A stretch of 64,000 bases of DNA, taken from Nocardia harenae NBRC 108248. GTDB taxonomy: Bacteria > Actinomycetota > Actinomycetes > Mycobacteriales > Mycobacteriaceae. Below, in pieces: positions 26,163 to 34,577 of this stretch. The stretch is taken from positions 496,016 to 560,015 of the forward strand of contig NZ_BDBH01000002.1 of NCBI RefSeq assembly GCF_001612885.1, given 5' to 3'. How positions within the stretch are numbered: the first letter of the stretch is position 1; each line of letters begins with the position of its first letter. Position numbers and translations under genes: made by a program. The notes below the pieces were generated by a model. That model had not been told where the DNA came from. It ran no database searches and saw nothing but the letters and a program-made list of their open reading frames with translations.

Positions 26163-28106
26163 TCACGCCTCGCCTTCCGGGGCAGGGCGCGCGTTCTCCG
26201 GGTGTCCCGCCAATTCGATTCCCTTGTAGTACTTCTCCAGCTCGGAGACCTCGAAGAGCGCGAGCAGGTCCGCCCGCATGGGCTCCTGGTCGGCCGGGCG
26301 CACCGCGACGCCAGGCACCGTGGCGCCGCGGTCGTCGCCGTCGAGTTCGCAGACCAGCAGGGTGTTCCGCCAGCCCGGGTCCATGCCCGGGTAGTCGTCG
26401 CGGGTGTGCCCGCCCCTGCTCTCGGTGCGCAGCAGCGCGGCCTGCGCCACGCACTCGCTCACCACCAGCATGTTCCGCAGGTCGAGCGCGAGGTGCCAGC
26501 CGGGGTTGAACTGCCGGTGCCCCTCCACGGTGACCGCGGCGTACCGCTCGCGCAGCCGCTCCAGCCGCTCCACGGCCTGGTGCAGCTCCTGCTCCGTGCG
26601 GATGATGCCGACCAGGTCGTTCATCACCTGCTGCAGATCGGTGTGCAGGGTGTAGGGGTTCTCGCCCTGCCCGGTCTCCGGCGGGTCGAACGGCGCCACC
26701 GCGGCCTGTGCGGCGGCGGCGATGTCGGCGTCGGTCACCGCCGGGCGCTGATCGCCGAGCGCGCGCACGTACTCGGCGGCGCCGAGCCCGGCCCTGCGGC
26801 CGAAGACCAGCAGGTCGGAGAGGGAATTGCCGCCAAGCCGGTTGGAGCCGTGCATGCCGCCGGAGCACTCACCCGCGGCGAAGAGCCCGGGCACGGTGGC
26901 GGCGCCGGTGTCCGGCACCACCTCGATCCCGCCCATGACGTAGTGGCAGGTCGGCCCGACCTCCATCGGCTCGGCGGTGATGTCGACGTCGGCCAGCTCC
27001 TTGAACTGGTGGTGCATCGACGGCAGCCTGCGCCGGATCTCGTCGGCGGGCAGCCGGGAGGCGATGTCCAGGTAGACGCCGCCGTTCGGGGTGCCGCGCC
27101 CGGCCTTGACCTCGGAGTTGATCGCCCTGGCGACCTCGTCGCGGGGCAGCAGGTCCGGCGTGCGGCGGGCCGAGTCGTTGTCCTTCAGCCACTGGTCGGC
27201 CTCGTCCTCGGATTCGGCGTACTGCCCCTTGAAGACCGAGGGGATGTAGTCGAACATGAAGCGCTTGCCGTCGGTGTTCTTCAGCACCCCGCCGTCGCCG
27301 CGCACCCCCTCGGTGACCAGGATGCCCTTGACGCTCGGCGGCCAGACCATGCCGGTCGGGTGGAACTGCAGGAACTCCATATTGATCAGCGAGGCGCCCG
27401 CGCGCAGGGCGAGCGCGTGGCCGTCGCCGGTGTACTCCCACGAGTTCGAGGTGACCTTGTAGGACTTGCCGACGCCGCCGGTGGCCAGCACGATCGCGGG
27501 CGCTTCGAAGAGCACGAAGCGGCCGGACTCGCGCCAGTAGCCGAAGGCGCCGGAGATCCGGTCGCCCTCCTTGAGCAGCTCGGTCACGGTGCACTCGGCG
27601 AAAACCTTGATCCGGGACTCGTAATCGCCGGTCTCGGCGAAATCCTCCTGCTGCAGCGCGACGATCCGCTGCTGCATGGTGCGGATCAGCTCCAGCCCGG
27701 TGCGGTCGCCGACGTGCGCCAGCCGCGGGTAGGTGTGGCCGCCGAAGTTGCGCTGGCTGATCCGGCCGTCCGGGGTCCGATCGAAGAGCGCGCCGTAGCT
27801 TTCCAGCTCCCAGACCCGGTCCGGTGCCTCCTGCGCGTGCAGCTCGGCCATCCGCCAGTTGTTCAGGAACTTGCCACCGCGCATCGTGTCCTTGAAGTGC
27901 GTCTGCCAATTGTCCTTGGAATTCGCATTGCCCATGGCCGCGGCGCAGCCGCCCTCGGCCATGACCGTGTGTGCCTTGCCGAACAGGGATTTGCAGACCA
28001 CCGCGACGCTGTAGCCGTTCTCCCGTGCTTCGATCACCGCGCGCAGCCCGGCGCCACCCGCGCCGATGACCACCACGTCGTACTTGTGCCGTTCAACTTC
28101 TGGCAT
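26163..28106 (-). CDS. sdhA: Succinate dehydrogenase/fumarate reductase flavoprotein subunit (Sdh1 type)
   Basis: The 647-aa catalytic subunit oxidises succinate to fumarate. The N-terminal dinucleotide fold is VVVIGAGGAGLRAVIEA, RNFGGHTYPRLAHVGDRTG is the active-site/FAD-linked region, EFLQFHPTGM carries conserved active-site residues, and GLFAAGECSGGMHGSNRLGGNSL is the family's FAD-binding signature (given in parts). It corresponds to Rv0248c. It lies between the anchor and Fe-S genes, with 25 and 1 nt spacing, so the three form one operon. Confidence 0.95.
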   Translation of the reverse strand: MPEVERHKYDVVVIGAGGAGLRAVIEARENGYSVAVVCKSLFGKAHTVMAEGGCAAAMGNANSKDNWQTHFKDTMRGGKFLNNWRMAELHAQEAPDRVWELESYGALFDRTPDGRISQRNFGGHTYPRLAHVGDRTGLELIRTMQQRIVALQQEDFAETGDYESRIKVFAECTVTELLKEGDRISGAFGYWRESGRFVLFEAPAIVLATGGVGKSYKVTSNSWEYTGDGHALALRAGASLINMEFLQFHPTGMVWPPSVKGILVTEGVRGDGGVLKNTDGKRFMFDYIPSVFKGQYAESEDEADQWLKDNDSARRTPDLLPRDEVARAINSEVKAGRGTPNGGVYLDIASRLPADEIRRRLPSMHHQFKELADVDITAEPMEVGPTCHYVMGGIEVVPDTGAATVPGLFAAGECSGGMHGSNRLGGNSLSDLLVFGRRAGLGAAEYVRALGDQRPAVTDADIAAAAQAAVAPFDPPETGQGENPYTLHTDLQQVMNDLVGIIRTEQELHQAVERLERLRERYAAVTVEGHRQFNPGWHLALDLRNMLVVSECVAQAALLRTESRGGHTRDDYPGMDPGWRNTLLVCELDGDDRGATVPGVAVRPADQEPMRADLLALFEVSELEKYYKGIELAGHPENARPAPEGEA

Positions 28107-28131
28107 CGAGGAAAACTCCTGTATGAGGCGG

Positions 28132-28941
28132 TCAGTCGATGAACCGCAGGTCCGAAATCGTGCCGCTGGCCACCAACATGACGTAGAAGTCGGTGAGCAC
28201 GAGCGTGCCGAGCGTGGTCCAGGCCAGGGCCATGTGCCTGGTGTTCAGCTTCGACACCTGGGTCCAGAACCAGTAGCGCACCGGGTGCGCCGAGAAATTC
28301 TTCAGCCGGCCGCCCGCGATGTGCCTGCAGGAATGGCAGGAGAGCGTGTATGCCCAGAGCAGGACGACATTCAGCAGCAGCACCAGATTGCCGAGGCCGA
28401 AACCGAATCCGCCGCTCTTGCCGTGGAAGGCGACGATCGCGTCGTAGGTATTGATCAGCGAGACCAGCAGCGCCACATAGAAGAAATAGCGGTGCGCGTT
28501 CTGGATGATCAGCGGCAGCCTGGTCTCGCCGGTGTATTTGGCGTGCGGCTCGGCGACCGCGCAGGCGGGCGGGGAGAACCACACGGCCCGGTAGTAGGCC
28601 TTGCGGTAGTAGTAGCAGGTGAGCCGGAAGCCGAGCAGGAACGGGAGCACCACGAAGCCGAGCGGGATCCACCCGGGCAGGTCGCCGAACGGCGTCCCGA
28701 AGTGGCTCGCCCCCGCCACGCACGAGGTGCTCAGGCACGGTGAGTAGAAGGGCGTCAGGTAGTGGTAGTCGGCAACGTAGTAGGCGGTGCGCACGAACGA
28801 CCTGACCGTCGCGTATACGACGAACGCACCGAGGCCGAGCACGGTGATCAGCGGTGGTAGCCACCAGCGGTCGGTGCGGAGGGTGCGTGCGGAGATCCGT
28901 GCTCTGGTCGTCGTGTAGACGCCGGTGGGTGCGGCAGTCAC
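28132..28941 (-). CDS. sdhC: Succinate dehydrogenase membrane anchor (Rv0249c-like)
   Basis: The 269-aa membrane subunit has five predicted helices (PPLITVLGLGAFVVYAT, PLGFVVLPFLLGFRL, FFYVALLVSLINTYDAIV, LGNLVLLLNVVLLWAYTL, LAWTTLGTLVLTDFYVML). It carries conserved His in IIQNAHRYFF and LSCHSCRHIAGG. The GTG at 28941 is chosen because GAGG lies 8 nt upstream and the length then matches the 273-aa Rv0249c; the open frame runs 37 codons further up without homology. As the first gene of the sdh operon it implies a promoter in 28942-29205; TAGGGT near 29015 on the minus strand is a candidate -10. Confidence 0.88.
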   Translation of the reverse strand: MTAAPTGVYTTTRARISARTLRTDRWWLPPLITVLGLGAFVVYATVRSFVRTAYYVADYHYLTPFYSPCLSTSCVAGASHFGTPFGDLPGWIPLGFVVLPFLLGFRLTCYYYRKAYYRAVWFSPPACAVAEPHAKYTGETRLPLIIQNAHRYFFYVALLVSLINTYDAIVAFHGKSGGFGFGLGNLVLLLNVVLLWAYTLSCHSCRHIAGGRLKNFSAHPVRYWFWTQVSKLNTRHMALAWTTLGTLVLTDFYVMLVASGTISDLRFID

Positions 28942-29012
28942 GGTGGATGCCTCGCTGATCTGCTCTGCGGGCTCGTCGGGTTGGCCCGCGATCCGATGTG
29001 ATGACGAGCACC

Positions 29013-29132
29013 CTACGACAGGGGCGCTATCGCTCGAGTCCGGTACCGCCATTCCTGGCGCATCCGCCCAGCAGTGATCTTCGACACAACCGCAATCGCG
29101 GCCTGATTGTCACACTCCGGTAACAGCCGCAT
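29013..29132 (-). CDS. Possible 39-aa leader ORF upstream of sdh
   Basis: A frame starting MRLLPECDNQAAIAVVSK and ending RTRAIAPLS has AAGGG 4 nt before its ATG. It lies in the 264-bp gap between the sdh anchor start and the divergent thiolase-like gene. It may be a chance frame; a TAGGGT -10 near its 3' end suggests sdh transcription may start after it. Confidence 0.2.
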   Translation of the reverse strand: MRLLPECDNQAAIAVVSKITAGRMRQEWRYRTRAIAPLS

Positions 29133-29205
29133 GGTGCCCTTTTCCTGACAAATCGCCCGTTGACGTGCGGTGACGCGTGGAAATCGGCAGGAAGGGGCCA
29201 CCACG

Positions 29206-30453
29206 ATGAGAAGGGCCGCGATCGTGGCTCCGGTTCGCACCCCCGGTGGGGTCGCGGGCGGGGCGCTCTCCGGGATGCCGCCGGAATGGCTGGCGACCAC
29301 GGTGCTCTCGGCGGTGATCGACCGCTCCGGGATCGACCCGCTACGCATCGAGGACGTCGCCATGGCGTGTATCGATCCGCGGAGGCCGACGGTGCCGCAC
29401 CTGAGCAGGCTGGCCGCGCGCGGTGCCGGGCTGCCCTTCGCGGTGCCCGGCTTCCTCACCGATCGGCGCGGCGGCAGCGGGCTGCAGGCGGTGATCACCG
29501 CGGCCATGATGGTGCAGACCGGCGCGGCCGACGTGGTCGTGGCCGGCGGCGTCGAGTGCTCCTCCGATGCCGGAGGCGCCCAATACAACGCGGTCGGCGG
29601 TCAATATTCCCGCGACCCGGGCCACCGCGCCGACCTGGTGAACGCCGAGGAGCTGGCCAGGCACTACGGGATCGGGCGGGCCGAGGCGGACGAGTTCGCG
29701 GTGGCCAGCCACCGCAGGGCCGCGCGGGCCTGGCGACAGGGCGCCTTCGCCGCCGAGGTGGTGCCGGTCGGCGTCACCGCCGACCCGTACGCCCGCACCA
29801 CGGCCGACTTCGACCCCGGCCACCGCATCGCCAGGGACGAGGGGGTGCGCGCGGATCTCACTACGCACACCCTCGCCAACCTCCGCCCCCTGCTCCCCCG
29901 TGGCGTGGTGACCAGCGCCAATATGAGCGCGCACCGGCACGGCGCCGCCGCCTGCCTGGTAGTCGCCGAGGACCGGCTGGACGAACTCGGGCTGACCCCG
30001 CTGGCCTACCTGGTCGGCTGGGCCGCCGCGGGCTGCGATTCCGATATCGCCTCGCTCGGCGCCGCTCCCGCCGTCGCGAAGGTGCTCGGCCGGAACGGCT
30101 ACACCATGGACGACCTGGACCTCATCGAGGTCAGCGAGGGCTTCGCGGTCGAGGTGCTCGCGCTGGCCAGGGAGTGGGACCTGGACCCGGCGGACCGGTT
30201 GAACGTCAACGGCTCCTCGATCGCGCTCGGCAACCCGGTGGGCGCCACCGGGCTGCGCATCATGACCACGATGCTGCACGAACTCGAGCGCAGCGGCGGT
30301 CACTACGGCCTGGAGGCCATCGCGCTCGGGCACGACCACGGCATCGCGGCGCTCTTCGAGTCGGCGGTGGCGGCGCCGCCCGCCGCGCCGCCGCGCGGGG
30401 CCCGGTTCCACGGCGTGCAGCCGTCCCGGCGGGCGGGGCGGCACCGGGCCTGA
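29206..30453 (+). CDS. Thiolase-fold protein lacking the catalytic Cys-His-Cys
   Basis: The 415-aa sequence follows the acetyl-CoA acyltransferase fold from end to end (AIVAPVRTPGGVAGG, GSGLQAVITAAMMVQTGAADVVVAGGVE, DEFAVASHRRA, NVNGSSIALGNPVGATGLRI, HGIAALFE). However, the nucleophile Cys of NRxCxSG is Gly89, the His of GHP is Asn343, the acid/base Cys near the C-terminus is Ala373, and the NEAF Asn is Ser310. It therefore should not do thiolysis or Claisen condensation by the known mechanism. GGAAGGGG precedes the ATG at 29206. It may bind acyl-CoA or scaffold another enzyme. It is divergent from sdh and convergent with a small hypothetical. Confidence 0.85.
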   Translation: MRRAAIVAPVRTPGGVAGGALSGMPPEWLATTVLSAVIDRSGIDPLRIEDVAMACIDPRRPTVPHLSRLAARGAGLPFAVPGFLTDRRGGSGLQAVITAAMMVQTGAADVVVAGGVECSSDAGGAQYNAVGGQYSRDPGHRADLVNAEELARHYGIGRAEADEFAVASHRRAARAWRQGAFAAEVVPVGVTADPYARTTADFDPGHRIARDEGVRADLTTHTLANLRPLLPRGVVTSANMSAHRHGAAACLVVAEDRLDELGLTPLAYLVGWAAAGCDSDIASLGAAPAVAKVLGRNGYTMDDLDLIEVSEGFAVEVLALAREWDLDPADRLNVNGSSIALGNPVGATGLRIMTTMLHELERSGGHYGLEAIALGHDHGIAALFESAVAAPPAAPPRGARFHGVQPSRRAGRHRA

Positions 30454-30460
30454 GCGCGGG

Positions 30461-30748
30461 TCAGGGGGTGCGCGGCCGGGAGTGGAAGCCGAGCCCCTCG
30501 TCCTGCGCGCCCATCCAGGCGGACTCGTCGCTCTTGCTGTCCGGCACGTAGATGGTGTCGCGCGGCCTGCGGCCGAGTTCGGGCGGCGGCGTCTGCTCGA
30601 ACTCGTCGGCGTCGATGACGAGCCGTTCGAGGTCGTTCTCCAGCCGACGGACCGGCGACGCATCGCCGTAGTGCGAGCGCAGCGCCCCGATGGAGCGCTG
30701 GAGCTGACCGACCGCGTAGCGGAGTTCCGCGATATCGCTGCGTGTCAT
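30461..30748 (-). CDS. Hypothetical 95-aa helical protein
   Basis: GGGAGGTAACG directly precedes the ATG, a strong ribosome binding site. The N-terminal 55 residues are likely coiled or helical (SDIAELRYAVGQLQRSIGAL, VRRLENDLERLVIDADEF) and the C-terminus is polar (DTIYVPDSKSDESAWMGAQDEGLGFH). I do not recognise the family. The conserved-looking tail with Tyr/Asp/Trp suggests a binding segment. It is convergent with the thiolase-like gene, 7 nt apart. Confidence 0.72.
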   Translation of the reverse strand: MTRSDIAELRYAVGQLQRSIGALRSHYGDASPVRRLENDLERLVIDADEFEQTPPPELGRRPRDTIYVPDSKSDESAWMGAQDEGLGFHSRPRTP

Positions 30749-30879
30749 CGTTACCTCCCAGGGTTGTTGTGGCCCACAAGATCATGTGACCCACCGCACA
30801 CCGTGATCTACAACACAGTAACCGAGGAAACCCCTCGTGTCCGTGCGATCTCGAATCGGGGCGGAACCGGTCGGCGTTG

Positions 30880-31821
30880 TCAGCCCGCCATGGCGTACCC
30901 GCGTGACCCGGCCAGCACCCGCCGGACCAGCCCGGACAGCGCCGCGGCCACCTCGTCGACGCGCTCGATGATCACCCCGTGCCCGGCGCCGTCGACCCGC
31001 ACCAGCTCCGCCCCGGCGAGCTGCGAGGCGAGCACGACGGAGTGCGCGAACGGGGTCACCAGATCGGCCGAGCCCGCCAGCACCAGCGCCGGGATCCCGG
31101 CCAGCCGGTGCAGCCCATCGGTCTCGTCGAAGGTGCGCAGCGGCTCCAGGAAGCTGGTCATGGTGAGCAGCGGGGTCTCGTTGAACATGGCGATCGCGAG
31201 CGCCCGCACCCGCGGGCTCACCGGCGCGGTGCCCAGGTTCGCCTCGCCCATGATCGGCTCCAGCAGCCGCCGGGAGAGCCGGTGCGAGGCGCCCATGAAC
31301 CGCGGCGCCCGCAGCACCGCCCGCTGCAGCGCGCCGATGGCGCGGCGGTTCAGCAACCGGCCGAGCCCGACCTCGGTGAGGCCGCTCGCGGCGGTGGCGA
31401 TGAGCGCGAGCCCGGCGATCCTGGTGCCGACCGACTGCGGGAAGAGCCGGGCATGCGCGAGCGCCGTCATGGCGCCCATGGAGTGCCCGACCAGCACGAT
31501 CGGGCCGGTCGGGGCGAGCGTGCGGAGCACCGCCTCCAGGTCGTGCGCCAGCTGGTCGATGGTATAGCTCGCGGCCGCGCCCGCCCCGGAGTGGCCGTGG
31601 CCGCGGTGGTCGTAGCTCACCAGCCGCGCGCTGCCGCCCCACTCCCGCGCCAGCCGCTCGCCGAGGAACGACCAGGTGTCGGCGCGCAGGCAGTGGCCGT
31701 GCACGAAGACCAGGGTGACCTCCGCGCTGTCGGCGCCGATGACCCTGGCCGCCAGCGGGGTGCCGTCGTCGGCGGCCACGGTGACCCGACGGTCCGCGAC
31801 GGGAGCGATCGACGTGGTCAT
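30880..31821 (-). CDS. Alpha/beta hydrolase
   Basis: This 313-aa hydrolase has nucleophile Ser in LVGHSMGAM (about residue 122), Asp in GSADLVTPF and His in GAGHGVIIE, plus the oxyanion segment VFVHGHCL and DHRGHGHSG. The ATG at 31821 is preceded by GGAGG about 7 nt upstream. It resembles esterases and lipases of the mycobacterial Rv2715-like type; the substrate is not known. It is followed by 131 nt of non-coding DNA holding the promoter of the 95-aa gene. Confidence 0.88.
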   Translation of the reverse strand: MTTSIAPVADRRVTVAADDGTPLAARVIGADSAEVTLVFVHGHCLRADTWSFLGERLAREWGGSARLVSYDHRGHGHSGAGAAASYTIDQLAHDLEAVLRTLAPTGPIVLVGHSMGAMTALAHARLFPQSVGTRIAGLALIATAASGLTEVGLGRLLNRRAIGALQRAVLRAPRFMGASHRLSRRLLEPIMGEANLGTAPVSPRVRALAIAMFNETPLLTMTSFLEPLRTFDETDGLHRLAGIPALVLAGSADLVTPFAHSVVLASQLAGAELVRVDGAGHGVIIERVDEVAAALSGLVRRVLAGSRGYAMAG

Positions 31822-31980
31822 GGCAACACCTCCGGGGCTTGGACGTTTCCTTGCCTGGATGGTCGCCCCCCGCAAGCCCGCCGTTAACCCCCCGCACCTG
31901 CCGTTACGCAGCCGTGGCCGAACCGAGTCGTGCCGAGATCATGCGAGTATCGCGCAGTATTCGCTGTGTCCTAGATTCGC

Positions 31981-33162
31981 TTAGACAGTCCTGAGATACC
32001 GGCCGAAGTGCGGCACGGTGAAGCCGATGCTGCCGCGCTCGGCCGAGTAGATGAGCCCCTTCTTGATCAGCCCGTCCCTGGCCGGAGAGAGCGAGGCCGG
32101 CTTGCGGCCCAGCTCCTTGGCCACCGCCGCCGTCGCCACCGGGCCGTCGTCGCCCGCCAGGTCGGCCATGGCCCGCATGTATTCCCGCTCGGCCGGGGTC
32201 GCCCGCTCGTAGCGGGAGCCGAAGAAGCCGACCGCCAGCTCCTCCTCGGCGGCGGGCGCGGCCACCTCGACGTCCTCGGCCTCGATCGGGCTGCGCGGCG
32301 CCTGATCCCAGGTCGCCTTGCCGTAGGCCTGCACGAAATACGGGTAGCCGTCGGCCTTCTGGTAGAGCAGGTCGAGCGCTGCCGGGGTGAACTCCACGTC
32401 CTCGCGCTCGGCGGGGGCGATCAGCGCCTGGTCGGCGGAGTCCCGGTCCAGCCGGTCGATGCGGTGGTAGCTGAATAGTCGCTCCGAGTAGCTCTTCGAG
32501 GCGGAGAGGACCGCGGGCAGGTGCGGCAGCCCGGCTCCGACCACGATCAGCGGCGCGGCGTCCTGGCTCAGCTCGTGGCAGGCGCCGCAGATCGCGGAGA
32601 TGTCCGCGGGCCCGAGATCCTGCATCTCGTCGATGAAGATCGCGATGCCGACGCCGATATCGCCCGCCAGCGCCGCGGCCTCGCCGAGCAGCTCGACCAG
32701 GTCGATCTCGATATCGCCGGAATCGGCGCGCCCGGTCACCGCCGGGACATCGATGCCTGGCTGCCAGCGGTCCCGCATGCCCCGGTCCGCGGTGGCGCGC
32801 AGCGCGAAGGCCTTGAGGATGCCGAGAAAATCGTCGACCCGCTCCGGGTTCCGGTGCGAGGTGGCGATGGCGCGCACCGCCATGTGCAGCGCGGAGGAGA
32901 GCGGCCTGCGCAGCTCCTGGTCCGGCCGCGCCTCCAGCTTGCCGGTGCCCCAGCCCCTGGCGACCGCGCCGGAGCGCAGCTGGTTCAGCAGCACCGTCTT
33001 GCCGACCCCGCGCAGCCCCGTGAGCACGACGCTGCGCTCCGGCCTGCCGCGCGCGATCCGCTCCAGCACGACGTCGAACGCGGTGAGTTGCTTTCCTCGG
33101 CCCGCGAGCTCGGGCGGGCGCTGCCCGGCGCCGGGCGCATACGGGTTCCGCACGGGGTCCAT
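31981..33162 (-). CDS. AAA ATPase with C-terminal winged-helix domain
   Basis: This 393-aa P-loop ATPase has Walker A GLRGVGKT (49-56), Walker B AIFIDEMQD (about 174-182), and the sensor segment PLIVVGAGLPHLP. The C-terminal 80 residues look like a winged helix (YMRAMADLAGDDGPVATAAVAKELG, LSPARDGLIKKGLIY). It belongs to the archaeal-type/Orc1-like ATP-binding proteins common as single genes in actinobacteria, of unknown target. The ATG at 33162 lies 8 nt after TAGCGT, so it may be leaderless. Confidence 0.85.
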   Translation of the reverse strand: MDPVRNPYAPGAGQRPPELAGRGKQLTAFDVVLERIARGRPERSVVLTGLRGVGKTVLLNQLRSGAVARGWGTGKLEARPDQELRRPLSSALHMAVRAIATSHRNPERVDDFLGILKAFALRATADRGMRDRWQPGIDVPAVTGRADSGDIEIDLVELLGEAAALAGDIGVGIAIFIDEMQDLGPADISAICGACHELSQDAAPLIVVGAGLPHLPAVLSASKSYSERLFSYHRIDRLDRDSADQALIAPAEREDVEFTPAALDLLYQKADGYPYFVQAYGKATWDQAPRSPIEAEDVEVAAPAAEEELAVGFFGSRYERATPAEREYMRAMADLAGDDGPVATAAVAKELGRKPASLSPARDGLIKKGLIYSAERGSIGFTVPHFGRYLRTV

Positions 33163-33533
33163 GCCCCGACACGCTAGTGCCTCGTCCGCGGAATCTGGGT
33201 ATTTCTAAGCAATGTGCTAGAGAGCACTATCGAGCGGTGACGGGCACCGCAGGCGCACCGTGACCAGTCCGTGATATTGACTGGAATCGCCATGTCCCAG
33301 CTTGGGGCTTGTTTTGAAATAAGTGGGGTAAAAGTGCCTGCTCTTTGGGCTGGACAACAACGCGCGCGGGTCGTAATCTTCTCGTGACTTAGTGGAGTCT
33401 GTCGCTTCGTGAGGAAGGAGCGGCGCCGCTTGGTCGCCGTCATAGCGGCTGTCGGGGCCCGTTGGGTTCGCCGGCTTCGTCGCGCCGGGAGCGCCGGTTG
33501 GCGGGTGATGCGCAAAGAGGGAGAATCGGCTCG
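33163..33533. other. 371-bp AT-richer leader upstream of the NlpC/P60 gene
   Basis: No gene. The stretch 33275-33400 is the least GC-rich part of the window (TTGACTGGAATCGCCATG, TTGTTTTGAAATAAG, GGTAAAAGTG). It should contain the NlpC/P60 promoter and a 5' leader of 100-200 nt. I looked for the ydaO (c-di-AMP) riboswitch often found before actinobacterial cell-wall hydrolases and could not match its conserved blocks. Confidence 0.5.
33171..33176 (-). promoter_or_regulatory. -10 element TAGCGT for the AAA ATPase gene
   Basis: On the minus strand TAGCGT ends 8 nt before the ATG at 33162, with no Shine-Dalgarno. Confidence 0.4.
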
Positions 33534-34181
33534 GTGGGTAAACACAGCTTGCAGCGGGATTCACGCGTTCCGGGTTCCGTCAAGGGTGCTCTGGTCATGG
33601 GTGCGGTAGCGGCGACGGGCGCCATGCCCGCGATCCCTGCCATGGCGGCCACCATCGACATTCCCGGTCTCGGCTCGTTCGACGTCCCGCAGGAGTTCGA
33701 ACAGCCGGCCCAGCAGCTGGAGCAGCAGCTGACCGCCGCGCTCGGTTCGCTGCCCGCGGCCCCGCAGGGCGCGCCCGCACTCCCCGGCTTCGCCGCGCCG
33801 GAGCTGCAGGGCATGTTCGCCCCGCAGGTGGAGAGCACCGCGGGCGACATCGCGCTCGACGCCGCCAAGTCCAAGGTGGGCGCCTCCTACGTCTGGGGCG
33901 CCACCGGCCCGAGCAGCTTCGACTGCTCCGGCCTGGTGCAGTGGGCCTTCAAGCAGGCCGGCGTCGAGCTGCCGCGCACCAGCTTCGAGCAGTCGCACGT
34001 CGGCGCCCCGGTCGCCTTCGACGACCTGCGCGCCGGTGACATCGTGATCACCAATGGCGGCGGCCACGTCGGCATCTACGCCGGCGACGGCAAGCTGCTG
34101 AACGCGGTGCAGTCCGGCACCCCGGTCTCCTACACCAACCTCTCCGCGGACGAGGTCGTCACCGCCCGCCGCGTGCTCTGA
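33534..34181 (+). CDS. NlpC/P60 peptidoglycan endopeptidase
   Basis: This 215-aa exported hydrolase starts MGKHSLQRDSRVPGS, has a signal sequence cut near AMAA-TIDI (residue 39), a Gln/Pro/Ala-rich linker, and a C-terminal NlpC/P60 domain with Cys131 in SSFDCSGLVQW, His178 in NGGGHVGIY and Asn190 as the likely third residue. It would cleave within peptidoglycan stem peptides like RipA/RipB. The GTG at 33534 is preceded by AGGGAG; longer frame extensions lack a signal peptide. The S4 gene starts 3 nt after its stop. Confidence 0.9.
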   Translation: MGKHSLQRDSRVPGSVKGALVMGAVAATGAMPAIPAMAATIDIPGLGSFDVPQEFEQPAQQLEQQLTAALGSLPAAPQGAPALPGFAAPELQGMFAPQVESTAGDIALDAAKSKVGASYVWGATGPSSFDCSGLVQWAFKQAGVELPRTSFEQSHVGAPVAFDDLRAGDIVITNGGGHVGIYAGDGKLLNAVQSGTPVSYTNLSADEVVTARRVL

Positions 34182-34184
34182 CGA

Positions 34185-34577
34185 TTGCCCCCTGAGCAGA
34201 GCGCACCGGCACAGGCCCGGGTCGACTCCTGGACCTGGGCGGTGCGCCTGTTCAAAACCCGCTCGGCCGCCGCGGAGGCATGCCGCGGCGGACACGTCCG
34301 GGTGAACGGCGCCACCGCCAAACCGGCGCAGCAGGTGAAGCTCGGCGACGAAGTCCGGATCCGGGCCGCCGGAGTGGAACGCATCGTCATCGTGGAACGC
34401 ATCGTCACGAAGCGAGTCGGGCCACCCATTGCCGCTCAGTGCCTGATCGACCGCAGCCCGCCGCCGCCGTCGAGGGAAGTTCTCGCTTCCCAGCCGCGGC
34501 GGGATCGGGGAAGTGGCCGGCCCACCAAGCGGGAGCGCCGCGAGACCGATCGGCTGCTCGGGCGTACCGAGAACTAG
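34185..34577 (+). CDS. S4 RNA-binding domain protein (Hsp15-like)
   Basis: This is a 130-aa protein with one S4 domain in residues 14-65 (SWTWAVRLFKTRSAAAEACR, GGHVRVNGATAKPAQQVKLGDEV), as in Hsp15, which binds stalled 50S subunits carrying peptidyl-tRNA. The tail (PTKRERRETDRLLG) is basic as in the family. The start appears to be a TTG at 34185, 3 nt after the NlpC stop; no ATG or GTG lies before the S4 motif. Its TAG stop overlaps the convergent FAAL stop in a shared CTAG. Confidence 0.85.
   Translation: MPPEQSAPAQARVDSWTWAVRLFKTRSAAAEACRGGHVRVNGATAKPAQQVKLGDEVRIRAAGVERIVIVERIVTKRVGPPIAAQCLIDRSPPPPSREVLASQPRRDRGSGRPTKRERRETDRLLGRTEN

Noticed and set aside
33250..33533. ydaO (c-di-AMP) riboswitch before the NlpC/P60 gene
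   Set aside because: The position is right, but I could not find the conserved sequence blocks of the aptamer; a covariance-model search would be needed.
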